Origin: Sandaracinomonas limnophila
GTDB lineage: Bacteria > Bacteroidota > Bacteroidia > Cytophagales > Spirosomataceae
Length of the DNA stretch: 64,000 nt
Direction: 5' to 3'
Assembly: GCF_004005965.1 (NCBI RefSeq)
Contig: NZ_SACY01000001.1
Coordinates: 682,001-746,000 of the forward strand
Shown here: positions 7,892 to 16,063 of the stretch, piece after piece
Position numbering within the stretch: the first letter of the stretch is position 1
How the letters are laid out: each line of letters opens with the position of its first letter
The notes under the pieces: generated by a model
The model's database searches: none
Told to the model about the DNA's origin: nothing
What the model saw: only the letters and a program-made list of their open reading frames with translations
Translations under genes and position numbers: made by a program

Positions 7892-8388
7892 TCAAAACCC
7901 CAAATAAACCTCTTCATCATCTGCCTCACTAAATTCAGCTCTTAGTTCATCGGTATCTTCCAAACCACTGTCTTCTAAATATCGGTCATATTCAAGGTCA
8001 TTTCGAACAATCTGGTAAGAACTTTGAGACCGTTCATAGCTCCGCAGAATATCCTCTTTCATGTCTTCTAACCACTCAAATAAACTCATTGGCTCTGCTC
8101 TTTCAGACTTTTCCTGATTCCCATCTTCATCTTCCTCCTCTTCTTCGTATTCCTCTTCTAGTTCATCTATTTCTTCTTGATAGCTTTCATACTGATCCCA
8201 ATAACCTGAGATATACTCTGGGGCCCATTGACCTAACCCTTTTTTCTTTCTCCAATCGGGAATATGTGTATCGAAATATTTTGCAATTTTCTCATAGGTA
8301 CCATCCCCTCCTCTTTCCTTTCATATAATTCAATCAGGTCTTCATTTTCAAAGAAAAAATCACCCATATCTGCAAACATATTATCCAT
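7892..8388 (-). pseudogene. Acidic hypothetical protein gene broken by a frameshift
   Basis: An ATG at 8388 opens a frame (MDNMFADMGDFFFENEDLIE...) that reads about 30 residues to a CCCC tract at 8305-8308. There the coherent frame shifts: one extra base would join it to DGTYEKIAKYFDTHIPDWRK and then to a very acidic stretch (8102-8170), ending at 7892. Without correction, the first frame stops after 51 codons. The downstream part could restart at the ATG at 8089 as a 65-residue product. The intact protein would be about 165 residues, with no recognised domain. It starts 2 nt after the gene at 8391-8612, so it was the last gene of a three-gene operon. A sequencing error in the homopolymer is an equally good explanation. 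Confidence 0.6.
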
Positions 8389-8390
8389 AG

Positions 8391-8612
8391 TTATCTTAAT
8401 TTAAATTGTTTTGGTTTTCTAATTTGTTCTTCTTCTGTGATGATGGGGGCTTTGTAGGTTTGTTGAACTTTTGGCTCCACCTTTTTTATTTCTTTCCTTG
8501 CTATAATTCTTTGTTCTAAATTCATCAAGGAATAATTTCTGCCTAATTTTGAACCTTTGAAGGTTACCCCCTTTCCCTCTATCATGAAAGATATTCCTCT
8601 TCCTAACTGCAT
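8391..8612 (-). CDS. Small basic hypothetical protein
   Basis: 73 residues, rich in Lys, Arg and Gln, with no signal peptide or membrane segment. It begins MQLGRGISFMIEGKGVTFKG and contains a charged central helix (NLEQRIIARKEIKKVEP). It starts 6 nt after the 46-residue gene upstream and ends 2 nt before the frameshifted acidic gene, so the three form a compact minus-strand operon. The next gene product is strongly acidic while this one is basic, which hints that the two could bind each other; that is inference only. I do not recognise the family. Confidence 0.6.
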   Translation of the reverse strand: MQLGRGISFMIEGKGVTFKGSKLGRNYSLMNLEQRIIARKEIKKVEPKVQQTYKAPIITEEEQIRKPKQFKLR

Positions 8613-8618
8613 CTTAAT

Positions 8619-8759
8619 TTACCGTTTCTTTAATTCGGCCTTCAATTCCATTAAATCATCCGATATCATGAGGGCTTCATCTATCGAGGTTCTTAAATTG
8701 TCAGCTAAGTCACTTTCAGAAATGGATGCCACATTTTTGTTCTTTTTTAAAATATGCAT
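8619..8759 (-). CDS. Very small hypothetical protein (46 aa)
   Basis: An ATG at 8759 opens 46 codons ending in TAA at 8619, 6 nt before the next gene. The product begins MHILKKNKNVASISESDLAD and is a charged, helix-rich peptide ending ELKAELKKR. The frame stays open upstream for 15 more codons but without an ATG, so an alternative non-ATG start is possible. Tight spacing with the two following genes supports it as real. No function can be proposed. Confidence 0.45.
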   Translation of the reverse strand: MHILKKNKNVASISESDLADNLRTSIDEALMISDDLMELKAELKKR

Positions 8760-8897
8760 CTGTGGTGCAATGGAAAATTCTAAATGAAGTTCTAACTTTC
8801 TAGATTATTCTTTGACGTGATAATGGATAAAAAATTAGTGGTGAAATTGAAATGACGGATATTTTTTAAAAAACCATAAAATAAAATTTGAAAAAAA

Positions 8898-10016
8898 TCA
8901 TACTTCTTTCAGCACCCTCTCCCATACGGGATTTACAGCCCTGAAAAATCTTTGCATTGCATCTATGTACCAATTAAATAAATCACCCCAATATATTTCA
9001 TCATTAAACTTTCCTTCTAATTTATTTAAAAGTTCATTGGGCATATCAAATCTAACTCTTGAGGCTTTTTTCGTATCTAATCGTTCCCAAGTTATAATTC
9101 CATCAAAACTACTCTCAACTTCAGATTTGTGTCGAAATATTGCATCAAAATATATTTTGTTAGTGTCATTAGGTATATATAATTCTACTCTAAAATTCGT
9201 TTTACCTAAACAAAATGCGAATTTACTAGGCCCTTTCCAAAACCCTATACTATATTCTGTTTTTGAAGCTACGCGATCTAAGTAATCAATTTTTTGTTCT
9301 GTTAATTTACTTTTAAATTGACTCCAAAATTTAACTAAGCGTTGTTCTGACTCTTGGATATTCTTACTTTTATCTTGAACTTCTTTTTCTTTTTCCTGAG
9401 CATCAATCATAAACTCTTTGGTTTCTGGCAAAGGAATAATTTGTTCCACTTGCAAAAAAACATCATCTGACATTGAATAAGGAGTTGCTCTGAAACATTG
9501 AACTTGAATATTATGTCTGAGTAGCCATAATACAGTTGAAGTAACCTCTTTTCTGTAATTATTAGCAACAAAAATAATTCTTTGATCATTTTTATTTAAC
9601 AACAATTCATCATCATTCTTTTCTAAAAAATCTAACAAATTTTGTTTGGCATCCTCATTATTTGACCATTTATCTAAATACGATTGAAAAATCTTTATTA
9701 TTTGAGAAGTTGTTAAAGTGGAACAATAAGAGGCGTATTTTAATGCTTGCCAAACAACATCTCTACCAGTATCGTCCAATTTATTTTCAATGATAACTAA
9801 ACCACCATTTTTATCAATTGCCAACAAATCCAATCGCTCATTTGTATCGTTAAATCCATCAAATTCCTTTTGAATGATAAGCAAATCTTCACCTAACATC
9901 TCTGGATTCTTTGCAATCCACTCTTGTAAATGCTGCCTTTCTCTTATATTTAAATCTCTAAATAGGCGTTGCTCTAATTTTTCAACATTATTTGATAATT
10001 TGTTTATTTTGTACAT
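8898..10016 (-). CDS. DUF4268-type protein with a PD-(D/E)XK nuclease-like N-terminus
   Basis: 372 residues. The N-terminal domain has a restriction-fold signature: NERLDLLAIDKNGGLVIIENKL gives D63 followed by E77-x-K79, as in NucS/RecB-like PD-(D/E)XK nucleases. A charged coiled segment (residues about 205-235) leads to a C-terminal domain (FWSQFKSKL...YSIGFWKGPSKFAFCLG...RFFRAVNPVW) typical of DUF4268 proteins. Such proteins are common in defence islands and are presumed DNA-cleaving or DNA-binding. It is monocistronic, with about 600 bp of AT-rich non-coding DNA upstream, and lies just inside the tRNA-derived boundary of the island. Confidence 0.75.
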   Translation of the reverse strand: MYKINKLSNNVEKLEQRLFRDLNIRERQHLQEWIAKNPEMLGEDLLIIQKEFDGFNDTNERLDLLAIDKNGGLVIIENKLDDTGRDVVWQALKYASYCSTLTTSQIIKIFQSYLDKWSNNEDAKQNLLDFLEKNDDELLLNKNDQRIIFVANNYRKEVTSTVLWLLRHNIQVQCFRATPYSMSDDVFLQVEQIIPLPETKEFMIDAQEKEKEVQDKSKNIQESEQRLVKFWSQFKSKLTEQKIDYLDRVASKTEYSIGFWKGPSKFAFCLGKTNFRVELYIPNDTNKIYFDAIFRHKSEVESSFDGIITWERLDTKKASRVRFDMPNELLNKLEGKFNDEIYWGDLFNWYIDAMQRFFRAVNPVWERVLKEV

Positions 10017-10071
10017 AGTAGGTGAAAATAATAGTAATTAGGACTTTTAGTAAAACAAAACTATTAAATAT

Positions 10072-10096
10072 TGTTTAATAGAATTATTATTAAACA
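10072..10096 (-). promoter_or_regulatory. Inverted repeat upstream of the DUF4268 gene
   Basis: TGTTTAATA (10072-10080) and TATTAAACA (10088-10096) form 9-bp perfect arms with a 7-nt spacer, 56-80 bp upstream of the start codon at 10016. This could be an operator or promoter element, but the surrounding DNA is so AT-rich that chance is a serious alternative. Confidence 0.3.
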
Positions 10097-10638
10097 TTTT
10101 ATTGACATTTTATTATGACAAAATTTACTCAATTCAAGATTTTAAAAATTCTAATCTAAACCCAACATTTTATTTCAAATAATTATAAAATTCAACAACT
10201 TTTAAGATAACATTTTAACACATACATTATCACTATTTCAATATTCTCAAAGCTGCTAGAATGAATAAAAAACATAAAACGAGTTAAAATTATAAAAATT
10301 ACTAATTCCTCAAATATTGATAATTTATATTTTAGCACCTTAAAAAGTGCATTTAACTTAATAATTAAGGCTTTTAATTTTTCAAGTCGTTAACAATACA
10401 ATGAAAAAATTTTCTTTAATTTGCATTACAACTAAAGAACATTTTAAGTAATCCTATTATAAATAGTTATACAGTAAATTGAATTATTTCAATATTTAAA
10501 AAACAAGAAAGTGATGTACAAAGTGATGTACAAAGTGATGTGTATAAACCCAAAAACAAGTAAAAATTGAGTAATTTATAAAATATAAACAATTGACTAT
10601 CAGCAATTTAAATAATATATCATTTTTGAAGCTACTCG
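10097..10638. other. AT-rich non-coding stretch at the island edge
   Basis: No open frame with coding character is visible on either strand. The stretch is extremely AT-rich with short poly-A and poly-T runs. The only structured part is a 12-bp tandem repeat at 10508-10541. Its place between the last island gene and the tRNA fragment suits an attachment-site arm region, but no integrase or excisionase gene is seen here. Confidence 0.5.
10508..10541. repeat. 12-bp tandem direct repeat (2.8 copies) near the attachment site
   Basis: AAAGTGATGTAC occurs at 10508-10519 and 10520-10531 and, cut to ten bases, at 10532-10541. Directly repeated short sites about 100 bp from a tRNA-derived core resemble the arm-type binding sites of tyrosine integrases or excisionases. 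Polymerase slippage is the simple alternative. Confidence 0.55.
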
Positions 10639-10680
10639 CTTGTAATCAGTAGGTCATTGGTTCGATCCCGATAGGAGGCT
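10639..10680 (+). other. 3' fragment of a tRNA-Thr (TGT) gene: attachment-site remnant
   Basis: The sequence reads as the 3' half of a tRNA: anticodon loop CTTGTAA (anticodon TGT at 10641-10643), 3' side of the anticodon stem, variable loop AGGTC, T arm ATTGG-TTCGATC-CCGAT and acceptor strand AGGAGGC plus discriminator T. The acceptor 5' strand, D arm and a pairing 5' anticodon strand are absent upstream, so this is not a working tRNA gene. A factor-independent terminator follows at once, as behind a native tRNA. Tyrosine-integrase elements that enter the 3' end of tRNA genes leave such a copy at the far end. The intact tRNA-Thr should lie at the other island end, left of the window. Confidence 0.8.
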
Positions 10681-10683
10681 CAG

Positions 10684-10712
10684 AAAGCTCAACAGAAATG
10701 TTGGGCTTTTTT
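10684..10712 (+). terminator. Rho-independent terminator behind the tRNA-Thr fragment
   Basis: AAGCTCAAC pairs with GTTGGGCTT (one G-T pair) around a short AGAAAT-type loop and is followed by a run of Ts. This is probably the original terminator of the tRNA-Thr transcript, left in place on the chromosomal side when the island inserted. Confidence 0.75.
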
Positions 10713-10758
10713 GTTGATGGCATTAGTATTTTTTTTTGTAAATTAAACTAATTAATAT

Positions 10759-11871
10759 TTGCATTTGATACTCTTTAGCCTAAAATATACACTTTCAAGG
10801 AGATTTCTCATTATTGGATTTATGCTGGTTTCAATTGGGACTTGGGCTCAGGAAAGGTATACCTATATGGGGAAAATAATGGATTCAAAAACAAAAGAGG
10901 TTATTCCTTTTGCCCATATATTTTTCAACAATACTTCGTATGGAACACAAGCAAATGAATCTGGTGAATTTAGTATTTCAAAAATTTATCCCGGACAATA
11001 CCAGGTTCATGTTTCAAGTATCGGGTACGAAAACAAAATTTATTCTCTAAAAATTGAAGAAAATCACACGAATCTACTTCTATTTTTAAACGAAAGTTCA
11101 AAAGACTTAATTGAAGTTAAGGTTAGTGCTGGAAAAGATGTTAACTGGGAACGGAGTATGAAAATCTTTGAAAGGGAATTGTTGGGTAGAGGGTATTCTA
11201 AAAAAGAAATAAATATTCGAAATAGAGAAATTGTTGAATTTGAAAACAATGGAAACCTTAAAAGAAATTTTAAAGCAAAGGCAAAAGATGCTTTATTGAT
11301 TGAAAACAATGTTTTGGGGTATTTATACAAGGGATTTTTAACGGAATTTGAAATCACCAATAAACAAACGCGCTATACACTTTCTGGTTATTTCGAACCG
11401 ATGGAGCCAAAAGATTTAAAAGAGTTGGTTCGTTGGATTCGAAAAAGAAGATTTGCCTATGAAGGATCTTTACGACATTTTTTAAAAGCTTTTGTCGCAA
11501 ATAATTTGGAGGAACAAGGGTTTTATGCAACGATAAACATTAGCGGAAAAAATGTAGGCTTCAACCCTATTCAATTCATTCATTCCACAACAGACACTTC
11601 GATAGTAATGCTGGATTTTCCGGGACTCATCAACTGCTATTACAGAAACTCAAAATTAAGTTCTATTTTAAAACCTCAATCAATCATTTATTGTACCCAA
11701 AGTGGACTCCTATTAAATCCTCTTTCCATGGAAACTAATGGCAAAATGGCAGATTTCAGAATGGCTGAAGAACTACCCACAGATTATATTTATCAAACTA
11801 CTTTCCAAAAAGAAAAATCAATTGAGGAAAAGCTTTATTATTTACAAGGAAAAATTCCTTTAATGCGGTAA
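10759..11871 (+). CDS. Exported protein with an N-terminal carboxypeptidase-like regulatory domain
   Basis: 370 residues. A signal peptide (SRRFLIIGFMLVSIGTWAQ) precedes a CarboxypepD_reg-like beta-sandwich of about 85 residues: GKIMDSKTKEVIPFAHIFF, then GTQANESGEFSISKIYPGQY and VSSIGYE. This module is frequent at the N-terminus of Bacteroidota outer-membrane proteins. The remainder is a soluble periplasmic or surface domain of unknown role; no beta-barrel is evident. The assigned start is a TTG; the first in-frame ATG (10822) would cut into the signal peptide, so TTG is preferred. It is the first chromosomal gene to the right of the island boundary. Confidence 0.72.
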   Translation: MHLILFSLKYTLSRRFLIIGFMLVSIGTWAQERYTYMGKIMDSKTKEVIPFAHIFFNNTSYGTQANESGEFSISKIYPGQYQVHVSSIGYENKIYSLKIEENHTNLLLFLNESSKDLIEVKVSAGKDVNWERSMKIFERELLGRGYSKKEINIRNREIVEFENNGNLKRNFKAKAKDALLIENNVLGYLYKGFLTEFEITNKQTRYTLSGYFEPMEPKDLKELVRWIRKRRFAYEGSLRHFLKAFVANNLEEQGFYATINISGKNVGFNPIQFIHSTTDTSIVMLDFPGLINCYYRNSKLSSILKPQSIIYCTQSGLLLNPLSMETNGKMADFRMAEELPTDYIYQTTFQKEKSIEEKLYYLQGKIPLMR

Positions 11872-11938
11872 GTCTAAAAAATAATTAGAGTAACTTATTT
11901 TAAAAATAAGAACAAAATTATCCTATTATATCTGTTTT

Positions 11939-11954
11939 AGGTCAAATTTGACCT
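11939..11954 (+). promoter_or_regulatory. Perfect 16-bp palindrome upstream of the HTH gene (operator candidate)
   Basis: AGGTCAAATTTGACCT is a perfect palindrome ending 33 bp before the ATG of the small HTH gene. This is a common place for an autoregulatory site of a dimeric XRE-type regulator. Confidence 0.5.
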
Positions 11955-11987
11955 TGCTAAGCATTACAATAATTATGAATTTGTGGC

Positions 11988-12215
11988 ATGATTATTGAAA
12001 AGGCGGATTTTGCTAAGAAAGTTGGAACTAATATTAGGAATATTAGACAATCTACAGGAAAAAGTATCGAACAATTAGCTCATGAGGCTAACATGGATCC
12101 CAAACAATTAAGGAGAATTGAATTAGGACAAATAAATACGAGTATTTATCACATTTACCTGATTGCAAATACATTAAAGATTAATATATCTGAAATATTT
12201 ACAAATATTTTTTAA
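11988..12215 (+). CDS. Small XRE-family helix-turn-helix regulator
   Basis: 75 residues, almost entirely one Cro/C1-type HTH domain: VGTNIRNIRQSTGKSIEQLA, then HEANMDPKQLRRIELGQINT and LIANTLKINISEIF. The ARIE-like recognition segment is LRRIELG. There is no effector domain, so it resembles small Bacteroidota regulators related to C proteins of R-M systems. It stands alone, preceded by a perfect palindrome and followed by a bidirectional terminator. What it controls apart from itself cannot be told from the window. Confidence 0.85.
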   Translation: MIIEKADFAKKVGTNIRNIRQSTGKSIEQLAHEANMDPKQLRRIELGQINTSIYHIYLIANTLKINISEIFTNIF

Positions 12216-12242
12216 GATTACAATTTAGAAAACGGAGTATTG

Positions 12243-12271
12243 AAAACGCAGAAAGAATCTTACTGCGTTTT
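12243..12271. terminator. Bidirectional rho-independent terminator
   Basis: AAAACGCAG (12243-12251) pairs with CTGCGTTTT (12263-12271), with A- and T-tracts on both sides, between the convergent HTH and PhyH genes. It can serve both transcripts. Confidence 0.75.
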
Positions 12272-12272
12272 T

Positions 12273-13280
12273 TCATTTAAATAATTTAATTTTTACTAAT
12301 CGGATTAACTCCTTCATACCAAAATTTTTAACTACAAAAAGAACATCAGAAATCTTGCGCAAAAAGTTTGGATAAAAAATATGATTATTTATTAGATATA
12401 ATTTTTTATAAGATCGCACTAAATTAGGTTGGATACCGTTATAAGTGGTACTCTCAATATTACCATTTCGCATATTTTTCAGGCTTGTTCTCATTGCCCA
12501 TTCGCCAGTTAATGTATTGGAATTCATAGGCGTGTAATACAAGCAATCTTTAAAAAAATAATGAGTAACTTGAGAATATCTTGAAGTACCTTCTTTTAAG
12601 ACAGGCGAACCTCCGTGTATAATATTTGAAGACCAAATAAGTGCATCACCTTTTTTTGCCATGAAAACATTTTTCTTGAAATCAGTAACACTTAAATAAT
12701 CTTCAATAAAATCTTCATATTGAGTATAATTATCATAGGAACTATCCAACATATCACTACGAAAATCATTAAAATTAAATTCTGGTGTTTTATGAGATCC
12801 AGGGTAATAAAATAAAGGTCCATTCTCTTCTGTAATATCCTCTAGGGCCACCCATACACCGCACATAAATCTAGGTGGTAAGCTACTGAAATGAATTGTG
12901 TCTGAATGTGCCCTTTGTTGGGAACCAAATTTAAAATTTAAGGTTTGAAAAGGGACTACTTCGCGATCATACAGTTTTTCTAAAACTGATAATATAGAAG
13001 GCTTACAAGACATTTGTCGGACTGGTTCTGAATACATCCAAAGGTCTTGACTTCTGCGCTCATCGCGCATATTTTCATAATTAAATTGGGGATTAAATGC
13101 CTTTTCATCCATTTCTTTTTTTACGGCATTTATCTCCTCATCAGAATATGCATTTTTTATAACTGCAAAACCATTCTGGTTAAAATCCCTAACAAGTTTT
13201 AATTCATCTTCTGAGAAATCTTTTGTCTGTAATATTCTTTCAAAAAATGGGGATTCAACCCAAGGTAAATTCATTTCCAT
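12273..13280 (-). CDS. Phytanoyl-CoA dioxygenase (PhyH) family oxygenase
   Basis: A 335-residue Fe(II)/2-oxoglutarate oxygenase. The iron facial triad is visible as H125-x-D127 (RAHSDTIHF) and a distal H222 (NIIHGGSP). Conserved PhyH pieces are NGFAVIKNAY, CGVWVALEDITEENGPLFYYPGSH and KGDALIWSS. Members hydroxylate varied small molecules or lipids; the substrate is not predictable here. I start at the ATG at 13280; a GTG one codon earlier is the only other choice nearby. It follows the IorB-like gene by 12 nt on the same strand, so it may belong to that operon and to the same catabolic step series. Confidence 0.85.
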   Translation of the reverse strand: MEMNLPWVESPFFERILQTKDFSEDELKLVRDFNQNGFAVIKNAYSDEEINAVKKEMDEKAFNPQFNYENMRDERRSQDLWMYSEPVRQMSCKPSILSVLEKLYDREVVPFQTLNFKFGSQQRAHSDTIHFSSLPPRFMCGVWVALEDITEENGPLFYYPGSHKTPEFNFNDFRSDMLDSSYDNYTQYEDFIEDYLSVTDFKKNVFMAKKGDALIWSSNIIHGGSPVLKEGTSRYSQVTHYFFKDCLYYTPMNSNTLTGEWAMRTSLKNMRNGNIESTTYNGIQPNLVRSYKKLYLINNHIFYPNFLRKISDVLFVVKNFGMKELIRLVKIKLFK

Positions 13281-13292
13281 CACTTTCTCAAT

Positions 13293-15443
13293 TTAAACAA
13301 AATCAATTTCTAAAGGTAATTTACGCAACCTCTTACCGGTAGCGGCAAAAATTGCATTAGCTAAGGCTGGTGCCAATGGAGGAAGTCCTGGCTCACCTAC
13401 CCCTTTCATTCTTCCACCTTCTTGTGTTAAAATGTGAATTTCTACTGCTGGCATTTCGTTGATTCGAATAACGGGATTATCATGAAAATTACTTTGCTCA
13501 GCTTTACCTCCAGCAAATGTAATCCCATTTTTTATAGCTGCTGTAATTCCCATTGCTACTGCACCTTCCATTTGTGCTTTCACTGTATCTGGATTGACAA
13601 CTACCCCCAAATCAACTACCACATACACTTTATCTATTTTAATAGCATTGTTTATGCTTGAAACTTCTACCACTTGACCTGCTAATCCAGCAAAAAACTC
13701 ATATTGCGCAACACCTCGTCCCTTTCCTTTTGGTAAGGGTTTCGACCAATTAGAAACTTCTTTTAATTTTTCCATCACTCGCTTGGTATCTGTTGGTTTG
13801 TTCAACATTCCCAAACGAAATTCCATTGGATCTTTACCTGCTTTTGCTGCTAATTCATCGATAAAACACTCATGCGCAAATGCAAGCGTAGATGAAGTAA
13901 CAGATCGCCAATAACCAAATGGAATATGAACATCCGAATAAACATACATATTCTTCATATTCGGAATTTCATATTTTTGCTCACTGATTCCTTCAACCAT
14001 TGTGGTATCCACTTTCGATTTGTCTTGCAAAGGCACGATAGTTGGTGAAATAACTTTATGCTGAAAAGTATCAATTTTACCATCCATAACTGTACCTTTC
14101 ATGGCTGAGAAGGTAGGCGGACGGAAAGGTCCTAATTGGGTATCATCTTCCCTAGTCCAAACTAATTTTACGGGTTTTTTGATTGCTTTAGATAAATTAA
14201 CGGCTTCCACAATAAAATCAGTTGCTAATCTACGTCCAAATCCACCACCATTGAAGCATACATTCAAATTGATATCGTCTTCCTTTAATCCAAATCGGTT
14301 GGTCAAATCACCTATAACCCAGGAAGGAACCTGAGTAGAAGCCCAAATTTCCAAGGTATTATTTTCCTTCCAATGTGCGGTGCAATTCATTGCTTCCATG
14401 GGAGAATGAGAAATAATAGGTGTTTCATATAAAGACTCCACTTGATCTTTTGATTCAGCAAATACTTTGTCAAAATCGCCATTGGAATGTTGTACTACAC
14501 CCTCCGTTTTAGCTAAATCACGCAAGGATTGATTGTAATCTTTAGAATTAAATTTATTATTACCCCTATAATCCCAAGTAACATTTAAAGCTTTTCGCCC
14601 TTTCAAAGCCGACCAATAATTGGTTGCGACAACGGCAATTCCCGGATATTTATAAGCTCCTAAATCTCTTTCAATTTCTACAACTTGCAAAACTCCAGTT
14701 ATTTTTTCCGTGGCAGATTTATCTACTTTTACCAAAGCTGCACCAAAAACAGGTGAACGTTCAACCGATGCATAAACCATATTAGGCAATACAGCATCAA
14801 TTCCAAAAACTGCTGTTCCGTTCACTTTTGTAGGAATATCTTGGCGCTTAACTTCCTTTCCAATAATTTTAAAATCTTTTGGATTTTTTAGACTTGGACT
14901 TTTGGGTACTTCTAATGTAGAAGCAGTTTCTACTAAATCACTATAAGGCAAAGATTTTCCACTTGGACGATGGTAAACTTTTGCACGGTCTGCATAGCAA
15001 TCTGTTATGGAACAATTCCATGCCTTTGCTGCTGCAGAAAGCAACATTTCCTTGGCTGAGGCACCCACTTTACGCATTTCATCGTAACTATTGCGAACAG
15101 AAAAACTACCTCCAGCAAATTGCGCATTGCCGTGTTTTTTTTGTCCACCTGATTGCTTAATCACATACTGATCTGGTCCAAGCTCTAATTCTTCCGCAAT
15201 TAATGCCGTAATAGATTGCTGCGTCCCTTGACCCATTTCTGGCTTATTATTAATAAGGGTTATTTTTCCCGATTTTTCAATAATAACGTATGGACTCAAA
15301 TTAAAAGATTGTCCAACTAAAGCACTCAAATTTTCAATTTTGGAAGCTCCATGTGCACTTGAAAAACCCAAAACCAAGGCTACTCCAGAAAGTCCAGAAT
15401 ACCTTATAAAATCACGGCGATTAACAGTTGAATTATTTGACAT
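13293..15443 (-). CDS. Molybdopterin-binding hydroxylase large subunit (IorB-like), Tat-exported
   Basis: 716 residues of the xanthine dehydrogenase superfamily, resembling isoquinoline 1-oxidoreductase beta subunits. A twin-arginine leader (NRRDFIRYSGLSGVALVLGF) points to the periplasm. Molybdopterin-region motifs include NKPEMGQGTQQSITALIAEE, QFAGGSFSVRNSY, NVCFNGGGFGRRLATDF and the C-terminal KGVGEPGLPPLAPALANAI, where the Glu of GVGEP is the usual catalytic base. It pairs with the [2Fe-2S] subunit 4 nt upstream. The complex would hydroxylate an aldehyde or N-heterocycle and pass electrons to a membrane cytochrome; the substrate is unknown. Confidence 0.9.
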   Translation of the reverse strand: MSNNSTVNRRDFIRYSGLSGVALVLGFSSAHGASKIENLSALVGQSFNLSPYVIIEKSGKITLINNKPEMGQGTQQSITALIAEELELGPDQYVIKQSGGQKKHGNAQFAGGSFSVRNSYDEMRKVGASAKEMLLSAAAKAWNCSITDCYADRAKVYHRPSGKSLPYSDLVETASTLEVPKSPSLKNPKDFKIIGKEVKRQDIPTKVNGTAVFGIDAVLPNMVYASVERSPVFGAALVKVDKSATEKITGVLQVVEIERDLGAYKYPGIAVVATNYWSALKGRKALNVTWDYRGNNKFNSKDYNQSLRDLAKTEGVVQHSNGDFDKVFAESKDQVESLYETPIISHSPMEAMNCTAHWKENNTLEIWASTQVPSWVIGDLTNRFGLKEDDINLNVCFNGGGFGRRLATDFIVEAVNLSKAIKKPVKLVWTREDDTQLGPFRPPTFSAMKGTVMDGKIDTFQHKVISPTIVPLQDKSKVDTTMVEGISEQKYEIPNMKNMYVYSDVHIPFGYWRSVTSSTLAFAHECFIDELAAKAGKDPMEFRLGMLNKPTDTKRVMEKLKEVSNWSKPLPKGKGRGVAQYEFFAGLAGQVVEVSSINNAIKIDKVYVVVDLGVVVNPDTVKAQMEGAVAMGITAAIKNGITFAGGKAEQSNFHDNPVIRINEMPAVEIHILTQEGGRMKGVGEPGLPPLAPALANAIFAATGKRLRKLPLEIDFV

Positions 15444-15447
15444 GACT

Positions 15448-15942
15448 TTAAGATTTTGAAGTTGATTTAGATGATTTATTTATGCTGGCCGTTTTTGCTG
15501 CGCGATGAATCGCCTTTCTAATACGATTATATGTTCCGCAACGACATATATTACCACTCATATATTGCTCAATTTGCTCATCCGTTGGATTCGGATTTTC
15601 CTTCAATAAGGCAACTGCCGACATGATTTGTCCTGATTGACAATATCCACATTGAGGAACTTGTTCTTCAATCCATGCCTCTTGAACAACCTTATTTAAA
15701 CTAGCAACTCCCTCAATTGTTACAATTTTAGAGCTTGCTTTAACTGTACTTATAGGTGTTTGACAAGAACGAATAGCCATTCCATCTAAATGGACGGTAC
15801 AAGCACCACACAAACCCATTCCACAACCAAATTTCGTCCCTTTTAATCCAACTAAATCACGAATAACCCATAATAAAGGGGTATCTGCCTCTGCTTCAAC
15901 CTGGGTAATTTTTCCATTAATATTGAGTGAATACTTTGCCAT
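15448..15942 (-). CDS. [2Fe-2S] small subunit of a molybdenum hydroxylase (IorA-like)
   Basis: 164 residues with two iron-sulfur domains. The plant-type ferredoxin domain binds one cluster through C40, C45, C48 and C60 ([11 protein letters not shown] ... RSCQ). The helical domain binds the second through C98, C101, C133 and C135 (QCGYCQSG ... NICRCGTY). All eight cysteines are present. It relays electrons from the molybdenum site of the partner encoded 4 nt downstream. There is no own signal peptide, so it would travel with the Tat-targeted large subunit. Length and order are normal for the family. Confidence 0.93.
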   Translation of the reverse strand: MAKYSLNINGKITQVEAEADTPLLWVIRDLVGLKGTKFGCGMGLCGACTVHLDGMAIRSCQTPISTVKASSKIVTIEGVASLNKVVQEAWIEEQVPQCGYCQSGQIMSAVALLKENPNPTDEQIEQYMSGNICRCGTYNRIRKAIHRAAKTASINKSSKSTSKS

Positions 15943-16063
15943 TTAAATAGTTTTTAGGTCATTAAATAAATCATACAAATATAACATCAATTTAAATTAT
16001 TGAATTAAACAAATAAAACAAATATCAATTAACTTTATAGAAAATATCCAAAATTTAAAACTT

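Noticed and set aside
8089-8328. 79-codon plus-strand open frame opposite the acidic gene
   Set aside because: It is the complement of the Glu-rich coding region of the frameshifted gene; the Leu/Ser-rich product has no domain and the opposite strand explains the composition.
10639-10680. A functional tRNA-Thr gene
   Set aside because: The acceptor 5' strand and D arm are missing and the anticodon stem does not pair with the upstream bases, so only a 3' fragment is present.
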